From Bacteroidota bacterium (GTDB lineage: Bacteria; Bacteroidota; Bacteroidia; Chitinophagales; Saprospiraceae): a stretch of 64,000 nt of DNA. Positions 24,893-32,815 of the stretch are shown here, piece after piece. The stretch lies in contig CAUJDW010000107.1 in NCBI GenBank assembly GCA_963169455.1, positions 1-64,000 of the forward strand. Direction: 5' to 3'. The notes under the pieces were generated by a model. The model saw only the letters and a list, made by a program, of their open reading frames with translations, did no database searches and had not been told where the DNA came from. How positions within the stretch are numbered: position 1 is the first letter of the stretch; the number at the start of each line of letters is the position of its first letter. A program made the position numbers and the translations under genes.

Positions 24893-26545
24893 ATGCAACG
24901 TCTTCTCATTTTTCCCATCGCTTTCCTGGCCCTGCTCGCCGGCATGAACGCTCAGGACAAAGGCCCGGCCCGGAGCGAGGATATCTTCGATATCAACACA
25001 GTCAATGAAGTCCGCCTTTTCTTCAAGGAAAATAACTGGGACCAGATACTCGACTCCCTGAAACAACGCGGATTCGACCAGCGCCTGGTCGGCGACGCCA
25101 CCTACAACGGCAAGCGCTACGAAGGAGTGGGCGTGCGCTACAAGGGCAACAGCTCTTATTTCAGCGTGCGCAAGGACGGCCACCCCAAACTGCCCTTCAA
25201 TATCGACTTCAACCACACCCACAAAGACCTCAAACTTCCGGGTGGGTACGACAAGATGAAGCTCAGCAACATCTTCCGCGACCCGTCCTTCATTCGCGAG
25301 GTGCTTTCCTATGAGATCGCCAGCCGGTACATGCCGGCGCCGCGCGCCAATTTCATCAAACTGTACATCAACGGCCGCTACCTGGGGCTGTACAACAATA
25401 CCGAATCGATAGAGGATGATTTCCTGGAGCGCTTTTACCACGACGACGGCGGCATCCTTTTCAAATGCGACCCCATCTGGGGAGAGGAAACGCTGCCCAA
25501 CTGCATGGAAGGCGAAAAGTCTTCGCTCCAGTTCCTCGGCAAGGACTCGGCCTGCTACATGAGCAAATACGAGATCAAGTCCAAATACGGCTGGAAGGAG
25601 CTGATCGAACTGGCCTACGCACTCAACCACCAGCCCCAGAAACTGGACTCCATTCTCAACATCGACCAAACCCTGTGGATGCTGGCTTTCAATATGGTGC
25701 TGGCCAACCTGGACAGCTATACGGGCCGCTTCTGCCACAATTATTACCTCTACCGCGACAAAGGCGGCGCTTTTCAGCCCATCATCTGGGACCTTAACCT
25801 GTCCTTCGGCGGCTTCCGCTACGACGGCATCGGCGACAGCCCCCTGTCCAACAAGGAATTACAGGAGTTCAGCCCGCTCCAGCACTACAAGCAAAAGAAC
25901 GAAAAGCGGCCCCTGATCACCAACCTGCTCAGCGACAACCTCTACCGAAAGATGTACCTGGCTCATATCCGCACCATCGTCAATGACTATTTCGTTGACA
26001 GCACCTACCTGCGCCGCGCGGAAGAACTCCAGTCGCTCATCGGCCCATACGTCAAAGAGGATACCAATAAGCTGTACACCTACGAGGCCTTCAGAAAAAA
26101 CATCTATGAAACGGCCAAAGCCGACAAGGTGAGCATCATCGGGCTGGCCGAGCTGATGGGGCCGCGCACGCAATATCTGAGCGCCCATCCTCTGCTCAAC
26201 AAGGAAGTCCCCCTGATCAAAAAGGTGGAACATATCGATTTCGGAGATATCGTTGCGTTCCAGGCAAGGCCCGAAGGCGCGGAAAAAGCCTGGCTGTTTT
26301 ATCGCTACGGCCCGGTGGGCGCCTTCCACCGCACGGAAATGTTCGACGACAGCGGGCACAACGACGAGCTGGCCCAGGACGGCATCTGGGGCGCCACCCT
26401 GGACAAGGCCACAGGCAATGAGATACAGTATTTTGTCGTGGTGGAAAACCAGTACAGCGCCGCGCTCTTTCCCGAGCGGGCCTCTTTTGAATTTCTGACG
26501 GCCCGGGAAGAGGAAGAAACCGCCAAAAAAGAGGCGAAAAGGTAA
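24893..26545 (+). CDS. CotH kinase-family secreted protein (paralogue 2)
   Basis: A 550-residue paralogue of the preceding gene. It has a signal peptide (MQRLLIFPIAFLALLAG), then a CotH domain with VGVRYKGNSSYFSVR, RYMPAPRANFIKLYINGRYLGLY, LANLDSYTGRFCHNYYLYRD and PIIWDLNLSFG. Both predicted acidic active-site residues are present: Asp in LDSYTG and Asp in WDLN. It therefore looks catalytically competent by family reasoning. A C-terminal beta domain and a basic/acidic tail (REEEETAKKEAKR) end the protein. It is convergent with the GH92 gene. Confidence 0.9.
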   Translation: MQRLLIFPIAFLALLAGMNAQDKGPARSEDIFDINTVNEVRLFFKENNWDQILDSLKQRGFDQRLVGDATYNGKRYEGVGVRYKGNSSYFSVRKDGHPKLPFNIDFNHTHKDLKLPGGYDKMKLSNIFRDPSFIREVLSYEIASRYMPAPRANFIKLYINGRYLGLYNNTESIEDDFLERFYHDDGGILFKCDPIWGEETLPNCMEGEKSSLQFLGKDSACYMSKYEIKSKYGWKELIELAYALNHQPQKLDSILNIDQTLWMLAFNMVLANLDSYTGRFCHNYYLYRDKGGAFQPIIWDLNLSFGGFRYDGIGDSPLSNKELQEFSPLQHYKQKNEKRPLITNLLSDNLYRKMYLAHIRTIVNDYFVDSTYLRRAEELQSLIGPYVKEDTNKLYTYEAFRKNIYETAKADKVSIIGLAELMGPRTQYLSAHPLLNKEVPLIKKVEHIDFGDIVAFQARPEGAEKAWLFYRYGPVGAFHRTEMFDDSGHNDELAQDGIWGATLDKATGNEIQYFVVVENQYSAALFPERASFEFLTAREEEETAKKEAKR

Positions 26546-26643
26546 CCCCTCCTCCGGAATGTATGCCGAAGGTGGAAAGCCTGCAGCGCCGCCGGGGAGC
26601 ATTCTGGGCCCGCTTTCAGGCTTGCCTCGATTTTGCCGCCCTT

Positions 26644-28953
26644 TTAGTCGGAGCTGCCCGACATCGAATAGGGTGCTGCGCCGGCCCCCGTTCCCCTGCT
26701 TTTTTCAGGCTCACTGCCCATGCTGAACTCCAGCCGCCCGCCCGCCTGCAGGGCCTCATGCCCGATCCATGTTTTGCCGTAGGGCTGGCCATTCAGGCTG
26801 GCGGAGCGGATGTAGGGCTTGTCCGCTGCATTGCCTTTGGCTTCGATGGTAAACGCCTTTCCGTTGGGCATCGTCAGCGTAGCCTTTTCAAACAGCGGGC
26901 TCCCGAAGACGTATTCCGGCGTACCCGGGCAAACCGGGTAGAAACCCAGGGCGCTGAAGACGTACCAGGCCGAGGTCTGGCCGTTGTCCTCGTCGCCGCA
27001 GTAGCCGTCGGGCGTGGGGGCGTAGAGCTTGCGCATCACCTGTCGCACCCGCTGCTGCGCCTTCCAGGGCTGGCCGGCGTAGTTGTACAGGTATATCAGG
27101 TGCTGGATGGGCTGGTTGCCGTGAGCATACTGCCCCATGCCCATGATCTGCATCTCCCGGATCTCGTGGATGACGAAGCCATAATAGGACTCGTCGAATA
27201 CCGGCGGCAGGGTGAAAACGGAATCCAGTTTTGCCGTGAAGGCCTCCGGCCCTCCCATCAGCCCGATCAGGCCTTCCACATCCTGGAAAACGGACCAGGT
27301 ATAGTGCCAGCTATTGCCTTCGGTGAAGGCGTCGCCCCATTTGAAGGGGCTGAAGGGCGACTGGAAGCTGCCGTCTTCGTTTCTGCCGCGCATCAGGCGG
27401 GTTTCCGGGTCGAAAAGGTTGCGGTAATTCTGCGCGCGTTTTTTGAACAATTCGATCTCGGCCTGCGGCCTGCCCAGGGCTTTGGCCAGCTGCCAGATGG
27501 CGAAGTCGGCATAGGCGTATTCCAGCGTACGGGCGGCATTTTCGTTGATGCCGGCATCATAGGGCACGTAGCCCAGCCGGTTGTAATATTCCGCTCCGAA
27601 GCGGCCCACAGAATTGACCGGCCCTTTGCTCGTGGTATTCTTCAGAATAGCTTCGTAGAGGGTTTCGATATCATACCCCCTGATGCCCTTGATGTAGGCA
27701 TCGGCGATGAGCGATGCCGAATTGGAGCCGATCATGCAATCGCGGTGGCCGGGGCTGGCCCATTCAGGCAGCCAGCCGCTTTCCCTGTAGGTATTTACCA
27801 GGCCCTCCATGATCTGAGCGTTCAGCTCAGGGTACATGAGTGTAAAAAAGGGGAAGACTGCGCGAAAAGTGTCCCAGAATCCATTATCGGTGAACATATA
27901 ACCCGGCAAAACCTGGCCATTGTACGGGCTGTAATGCACTACTTCGCCGGCGGCGTTGATCTCGTAAAACATGCGAGGGAAAAGCAGCAGGCGGTACAGG
28001 CAGGAGTAAAAGGTGCGGATGTCGTCGATATTGCCCCCCTCTACGCGGACGCGGCCCAGTTCCTGCTCCCAGGCCCGCCTGGCTTTTTCGCGGGTCTGTT
28101 CGAAGCTGTCCGAACCAAGTTCCCGCTGCAGGTTGAGCGCCGCCTGTTCGGGGCTGATGAAGGAGGAAGCCACTTTTACATGCACCTGCTCGCCCTGGCG
28201 GGTGGAAAACCCGACGATGGCGCCCACGTGCCCCCCCTCATTGGCCGGCCGGCCGGGCGCCAGTGCGCCATCCTTCCAGGTGTGCACCCACTGGAAATCC
28301 TTATCGAATTCAAGCACAAAGTAGTTGTGGAAATTATCGGGCACGCCGCCGTGGTTGTTGCGGCAGTATCCGATGACTTTGCGCGCCTCGGGGATAACCC
28401 GCACAAAGGAGCCCTTGTTAAAGGCGTCTATGATGATGAAAGCGGAATCGGCCTGCGGAAAGCTGAAGCGGAAATGCGCCGCCCTTTCCGTAGGTGTGAT
28501 CTCGGTGGTGACGTCATGATCCGCCAGGTAAACGCTGTAGTAATGGGGTTGCGCCACTTCGGCCTTGTGCGAGAACCAGGACTTGCGGGCTTCTTCATCG
28601 AATTTCAGGCCGCCCGTCACCGGCATGAGGGAAAAGGCGGCGTAGTCGTTGATCCATGGGCTGGGCTGGTGCGTTTGCTTAAAGCCGCGGATGTGGTAGG
28701 CATCATAGGCGTAAGCCCAGCCGTCGCCCATTTTGGCCGTCTGGGGCGTCCAGAAGTTCATGCCCCAGGGCAGCGCGATGGCCGGATAGGTGTTGCCGTT
28801 GGAAAGGGAAAACTCCGAGTCGGCGCCCATCAGCGGGTTGACGTATTGCACCAGGCCTTCGGCATGCGCAGGCTGCGATTGAGCGAAAAGGGCCCGGGCA
28901 TTTGCCAAAAACAGGCAAAGGCAAAGCAGCGCCCCTGTGATTGTCCGGTTCAT
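26644..28953 (-). CDS. GH92 alpha-mannosidase-type glycoside hydrolase
   Basis: A 769-residue exported glycosidase. It has a signal peptide (MNRTITGALLCLCLFLANAR) and an N-terminal beta domain (VQYVNPLMGADSEFSLSNGN, GFKQTHQPSPWINDY). The (alpha/alpha)6 catalytic domain carries TFRAVFPFFTLMYPELN, GYCGDEDNGQTSAWYVFSAL and FYPVCPGTPEYVFG, all GH92 hallmarks. GH92 enzymes are calcium-dependent exo-alpha-mannosidases that trim host or yeast mannans. The start at 28953 gives the signal peptide. No SusCD pair is adjacent, so it is not part of an obvious polysaccharide utilisation locus. Confidence 0.93.
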   Translation of the reverse strand: MNRTITGALLCLCLFLANARALFAQSQPAHAEGLVQYVNPLMGADSEFSLSNGNTYPAIALPWGMNFWTPQTAKMGDGWAYAYDAYHIRGFKQTHQPSPWINDYAAFSLMPVTGGLKFDEEARKSWFSHKAEVAQPHYYSVYLADHDVTTEITPTERAAHFRFSFPQADSAFIIIDAFNKGSFVRVIPEARKVIGYCRNNHGGVPDNFHNYFVLEFDKDFQWVHTWKDGALAPGRPANEGGHVGAIVGFSTRQGEQVHVKVASSFISPEQAALNLQRELGSDSFEQTREKARRAWEQELGRVRVEGGNIDDIRTFYSCLYRLLLFPRMFYEINAAGEVVHYSPYNGQVLPGYMFTDNGFWDTFRAVFPFFTLMYPELNAQIMEGLVNTYRESGWLPEWASPGHRDCMIGSNSASLIADAYIKGIRGYDIETLYEAILKNTTSKGPVNSVGRFGAEYYNRLGYVPYDAGINENAARTLEYAYADFAIWQLAKALGRPQAEIELFKKRAQNYRNLFDPETRLMRGRNEDGSFQSPFSPFKWGDAFTEGNSWHYTWSVFQDVEGLIGLMGGPEAFTAKLDSVFTLPPVFDESYYGFVIHEIREMQIMGMGQYAHGNQPIQHLIYLYNYAGQPWKAQQRVRQVMRKLYAPTPDGYCGDEDNGQTSAWYVFSALGFYPVCPGTPEYVFGSPLFEKATLTMPNGKAFTIEAKGNAADKPYIRSASLNGQPYGKTWIGHEALQAGGRLEFSMGSEPEKSRGTGAGAAPYSMSGSSD

Positions 28954-29023
28954 AACTTGAGCCTTGTTTTGAGGGTTGCGAAAACAGGGCTTCAATCTAG
29001 GAAATTTGACCGGATTTTACCGC

Positions 29024-29170
29024 TTAACTTCCGGGGCACTTCTTACACCGCTTGCCTTTCTTGTACTTTTTACAGCACTTCTTCTTCTCCTTGGCCGCCA
29101 CAACAGGCAGGGGAAAGGGCAGGCGCAATGCGGTAGGGTCGGTGTCGATGCGGTTCTTACGGATCTGCAT
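29024..29170 (-). CDS. 48-residue Cys/Lys-rich small protein
   Basis: The frame encodes a conserved-looking N-terminal half (MQIRKNRIDTDPTALRLPFP) and a strongly basic, cysteine-containing tail (KEKKKCCKKYKKGKRCKKC). Four cysteines occur in a CCx9CxxC pattern, which could bind zinc, copper or nucleic acid. It lies 70 bp upstream of the GH92 start on the same strand. Codon use matches neighbouring genes. No function is known to me; the pattern makes chance occurrence unlikely. Confidence 0.65.
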   Translation of the reverse strand: MQIRKNRIDTDPTALRLPFPLPVVAAKEKKKCCKKYKKGKRCKKCPGS

Positions 29171-29416
29171 GTTTTATCTGGCTAAGGTTCTATCGCAGCA
29201 AATAACGGTATAATAAGGGATTAGTTTTTAATTAATCTAAATAACACCAGCAAAAATAGGCCAATGGCTTAGAACCGTCCACTAATGAAAATCACCGTTT
29301 GGCCATTTTCCTTTACCCTTCGCGATGATAAAAGTCACCCAGGCCGTTGTGCCGGGAATGTTTTAATTTTATTTTGCCCGGAAATGAGCCGGCCTTCTCA
29401 CGCAAACGTCGAAAAC

Positions 29417-30775
29417 ATGAACCTTCCCCCTCTTTTCGCCGAGCAGATGAAAATACAACTGGGAGACGAATGGCCCGCCTTTCTGCAGGCCATGGACGCC
29501 CCCGCCCCAACCAGCATCCGGTTTAATTTTTTAAAAAATTCCAATTGGCCGGAAAATGCCGACAAAGTAAAATGGGAACCCAGCGGAGTATACCTGGCCC
29601 AACGCCCTGTTTTCACCCTCGACCCGGCCTTCCACGCGGGCGCCTATTACGTGCAGGAGGCCTCATCCATGTTTGTGGGAGAAGCCGTCCGGCAACTCCT
29701 GTCGGAAGCCCCTTTTGTCCGGGCGCTGGACCTATGCGCTGCTCCGGGGGGGAAAAGCACCCTGCTGCAATCTGTGCTGAAACCCGAAAGCCTGTTGCTG
29801 GCCAATGAGGCCATCCGGCCGCGTTATCAGATACTTCGGGAGAACCTCTGCCGCTGGGGGGCTCCCAACATCAGCAGCAGCAATCTGGACAGCAGCGCAT
29901 TCGGCCCGCTCAGGGGGTATTTCGGGCTGGTGCTCGTCGACGCGCCCTGTTCGGGTGAAGGGCTTTTCCGAAAAGACCCCGCCGCTATCGGGGAATGGTC
30001 GCCCGATAGCGTACAACTGTGCAGCGGGCGCCAAAAGCGCATCCTGGCGGATGCTGCGGCGCTGCTGGAACCCGGAGGGCTGCTGCTGTACTCCACCTGT
30101 ACCTACAATCAGTGGGAAAATGAAGAGAACGCGGCCTGGATAAACACTCAATTCGGGCTGGAGCCCCTTCGCCTCCGGTTGCAGGCTGACTGGAATATCC
30201 TGGAGCGGGAATGGGGTTACCAGTTTTACCCCCACCGGGTGCGGGGCGAAGGGTTCTACCTGGCGGCTTTCCGGCGGCCGGAAGGGCCGGCATTCCAACT
30301 GCCGAAATTAAAAGGCAAAAGCCCGCACGGATTCAACCTGCTGCCACGCAAAACAGCAGAACAACTGGCGCCCTGGGTGAAAGACACCGCTGCGCTGGCC
30401 TTTTTTGAAAACGAAAAGGGCATGATCTTCGCCGTTCCGGCAGATCAGGAAGAAGAGGTGATTTTTCTGAGCCGCGCCATCCGGCGTTTTCACCCGGGTA
30501 CGGAGATCGGCAGTTTCAAAAACAAGGACTTCGTGCCCGGGCACGCCCTGGCGCTCAGCACACTTGCGGGAGACGAAATTCCCAAAGTTGAAGTGGACAG
30601 GGAAACGGCCCTGCGCTATCTGAAAAAGGAGCACCTGGCAATCGACGCCCCTGCCCGGGGCTGGGCATTGATCCGACACCAGGGCCTCAACCTGGGCTGG
30701 ATAAAAAGCCTGCCCAACCGCATCAACAACTACCTCCCCAAAGAATGGCGAATCCGGATGGACATCGGCTTGTGA
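29417..30775 (+). CDS. RsmF/NSUN-type RNA cytosine-C5 methyltransferase
   Basis: A 452-residue SAM-dependent RNA m5C methyltransferase. The SAM motif is LDLCAAPGGKSTLL near residue 108. The catalytic pair is DAPCSGEGLFRKDP near 176 and STCTYNQWENEE near 228. A C-terminal RsmF-like extension (about 320-452) contains ALRYLKKEHLAI and RINNYLPKEWRIRM. The target is probably 16S rRNA, as for E. coli RsmF, but orthology to a single site is not proven. The start at 29417 fits the family N-terminus (LPPLFAEQM). It is convergent with the Crp/Fnr gene across a dispersed repeat. Confidence 0.9.
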   Translation: MNLPPLFAEQMKIQLGDEWPAFLQAMDAPAPTSIRFNFLKNSNWPENADKVKWEPSGVYLAQRPVFTLDPAFHAGAYYVQEASSMFVGEAVRQLLSEAPFVRALDLCAAPGGKSTLLQSVLKPESLLLANEAIRPRYQILRENLCRWGAPNISSSNLDSSAFGPLRGYFGLVLVDAPCSGEGLFRKDPAAIGEWSPDSVQLCSGRQKRILADAAALLEPGGLLLYSTCTYNQWENEENAAWINTQFGLEPLRLRLQADWNILEREWGYQFYPHRVRGEGFYLAAFRRPEGPAFQLPKLKGKSPHGFNLLPRKTAEQLAPWVKDTAALAFFENEKGMIFAVPADQEEEVIFLSRAIRRFHPGTEIGSFKNKDFVPGHALALSTLAGDEIPKVEVDRETALRYLKKEHLAIDAPARGWALIRHQGLNLGWIKSLPNRINNYLPKEWRIRMDIGL

Positions 30776-30824
30776 GAAGGCTTTGCGCCTCTGAGTTTCC
30801 GGAAAACTGGAGTAATGGAGTAAT

Positions 30825-30902
30825 GGCCCGCCGTTGCCGTCGGGCGCTATTGCCTTGTGCGAAGGCGCCCGACGGCTTTGTCGGGTAAAAATACTGGATT
30901 GC
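30825..30902. repeat. Dispersed GC-rich hairpin repeat, copy 2
   Basis: Second copy of the 5524-5604 element. gccgtcgggcgc (30836-30847) pairs perfectly with gcgcccgacggc (30865-30876), and cccgac/gtcggg forms an alternative hairpin ending in taaaaa. It sits between two convergent genes (rRNA methyltransferase and Crp/Fnr) and probably works as a bidirectional terminator. The following 30911-30986 holds a CTTCAGACC/GACCTTCC-rich tract related in reverse orientation to 37288-37348. Confidence 0.75.
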
Positions 30903-30987
30903 CGGCCTTCCGGCCCGTCTCTGCAAGCCCGGGCAAGCCTTCAGACTCTTTGACCTTCAGACCTTTTGACCTTCCAACCTTCCTAAC

Positions 30988-31668
30988 TCACCCCAGGCGG
31001 GCCATATCCCGGACCAGTATTTTTCCGCGGTTAAAGTAGATCAGGTCGGATTTTTTCAGCTCATTGAGCACCAGGGTGACCGTCTGACGGGAGGTGCAGG
31101 TGATGTTGGCGATATCCTGATGGGTCAGGGAGTGCTTGAGCAGCATTTCGAATCCCACGCGGCGGCCCCGCTTGTCCACCGATTCCTTGATAAAATCGAT
31201 AATGCGGGTGCGGGCATCCTTGAAGATGAGGGATTCCAGCTTGTTTTCGGCCTTCATCAGGCGCCCCCCGAAGAGGTTCATGATATGGGTGCACAGGTCG
31301 AAGTTGCTGCGCATCAGCGCCCTGAGGTGTTCGACCCGGAGCTGGTAAAGGTGTACATCCTCCTTGAGGGCCTGAGCGAAGTCGGAGCGGTGTTGTTCGC
31401 CGATCAGCCCCAGTTCGCCGAACATGGCGGTGGGGTGGATAAGCGACTTGATGATCTCCTTTCCATCGCTGGAGTGGGTGCCGATCTTGACAGTGCCCTT
31501 GGCCAGGAAAAAGAGTTGTTCGGAGGGTTCCCCCGGCAAGTATATAAAGCTGTATTTGGGCTTGACCTTGTACTCCATCATGTCGGCCAGCCGGGCCTTG
31601 TCTTCGGGAGAAAGCACGGAGAAAAGAGGGAAAAGGTCGATAAAGGAGGTTTTGGATTCCGCATTCAT
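30988..31668 (-). CDS. Crp/Fnr family transcriptional regulator
   Basis: A 226-residue regulator. A cyclic-nucleotide-binding-like beta barrel spans about residues 15-130 (YLPGEPSEQLFFLAKGTVKI, HPTAMFGELGLIGEQHRSDF). A winged helix near 160-220 contains SLTHQDIANITCTSRQTVTLVLNELKKSD cut by short linkers. The cysteines typical of an Fnr 4Fe-4S cluster are absent, so it is closer to Crp-type members. Ligand and targets are unknown. It is monocistronic, with 176 bp to the next gene's stop upstream. Confidence 0.92.
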   Translation of the reverse strand: MNAESKTSFIDLFPLFSVLSPEDKARLADMMEYKVKPKYSFIYLPGEPSEQLFFLAKGTVKIGTHSSDGKEIIKSLIHPTAMFGELGLIGEQHRSDFAQALKEDVHLYQLRVEHLRALMRSNFDLCTHIMNLFGGRLMKAENKLESLIFKDARTRIIDFIKESVDKRGRRVGFEMLLKHSLTHQDIANITCTSRQTVTLVLNELKKSDLIYFNRGKILVRDMARLG

Positions 31669-31844
31669 AACATTACATTTTTACGGCAGCGCCGGTTTTT
31701 GCCGGGTGTTTCCCGGGCTTTTTTTATTCGGCGTATGTAATAGAGAAGACACAGATAATTCACCTCCCCCCCACGGCAGGCGATGTTTTTTTTGAAAGCG
31801 GTGCTTTTGGCGCTAAAAAAGCGGGGTGCGGGCGCGGGATTGCC

Positions 31845-32783
31845 TCAAAACTGCAGGCTCAGTGAGTCGCGGGAGCTGTTATAGCCGGCGAAGATACCCT
31901 GCCCGCCGTCGATGTTGTCGAAGAGGGTGACCGGTTCGGCGAAGGGGGAGCCGGAGGCCTGGCGTTGCCGGCTCAGGGCGGCGAAGTAGCGGTAGTATTC
32001 CTCGGAAACGGTGCGGAGGTCGACAAAGAGTTTTCCGAGTTTTTCCTCATTTTTTTTCAGTTCGATACGCAGGGGGATATCAAAATCGATGAACTTGTTT
32101 TCAAAGCCTTCGTCGCTCAGCAGCAGCCCGCCGCCGATGTGGGCCACCCGAAAATTTTCGTTATCCTGCGGGTCGAACATGATAGGCAGGAGGTACTGGC
32201 CTGTGATGAGGGTGTCGCCCTCCACGCGCTGGAAAGTAAATATCTGCTGGAGCAGGCTGATGTGGTAAAAATTCATTTCATCCCCCGGGTCTTCAAAGCT
32301 CAGCCTGAGGTTGTAGGTAGCGATGAACAGCCCGTTGTCCGGCTCATCTTCCAGTTGAAACCCACTCGCCTGAGCACTGATGATACGGGTGGGAGCCGGA
32401 ATTCTGCTTTTTGCTGTTGCCGGTTCATAACCGGGAGCGCTCACTTTGATCGTATATTCCACATTGGCTTCCGGCGCCAGGTTCACCGTCGTATAATAGG
32501 GAATTTCCGAAGCATGCTTGGGGTCGACAAGCTGGAGGGCCTCCAGGTAGGTGTCGCCGCGAAATATCTCGACTGTGGCATCCCGCAGGTATTCCACCTC
32601 TGCTTCCTCCAGAATCGGCTGCCACTTCGATACGAAGGCCTGCACGGCGCGGTCCGGGGTGAAGTTGCATACGACCACCAACTGGGCGGGGTTCTGGTTC
32701 AGGCGAAGCGGAGCGGGCTCTTCGCAGGCCGTGAAAAAGCAAAGGAACAAAACCCAGGAGAAGATGTAAAGTCGCCGGAACAT
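31845..32783 (-). CDS. DUF4249 family lipoprotein
   Basis: A 312-residue lipoprotein. The signal peptide MFRRLYIFSWVLFLCFFTAC ends in a lipobox cysteine. A DUF4249 pattern follows: LVVVCNFTPDRAVQAFVSKW, DATVEIFRGD and YTIKVSAPGYEPATAKSRIP. The start at 32783 gives the cleanest signal sequence; a start at 32807 is also possible. DUF4249 genes usually accompany a TonB-dependent receptor, as here (32 bp upstream), and are thought to sit at the outer membrane as accessory subunits. The substrate is unknown. Confidence 0.85.
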   Translation of the reverse strand: MFRRLYIFSWVLFLCFFTACEEPAPLRLNQNPAQLVVVCNFTPDRAVQAFVSKWQPILEEAEVEYLRDATVEIFRGDTYLEALQLVDPKHASEIPYYTTVNLAPEANVEYTIKVSAPGYEPATAKSRIPAPTRIISAQASGFQLEDEPDNGLFIATYNLRLSFEDPGDEMNFYHISLLQQIFTFQRVEGDTLITGQYLLPIMFDPQDNENFRVAHIGGGLLLSDEGFENKFIDFDIPLRIELKKNEEKLGKLFVDLRTVSEEYYRYFAALSRQRQASGSPFAEPVTLFDNIDGGQGIFAGYNSSRDSLSLQF

Positions 32784-32815
32784 ACGCCCGAAATTAGTTG
32801 CAAACAAATATACAA

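Noticed and set aside
26563..29136. 857-residue open frame on the plus strand opposite the GH92 gene
   Set aside because: GH92 motifs on the minus strand are complete; the plus frame has low-complexity composition and no domain.
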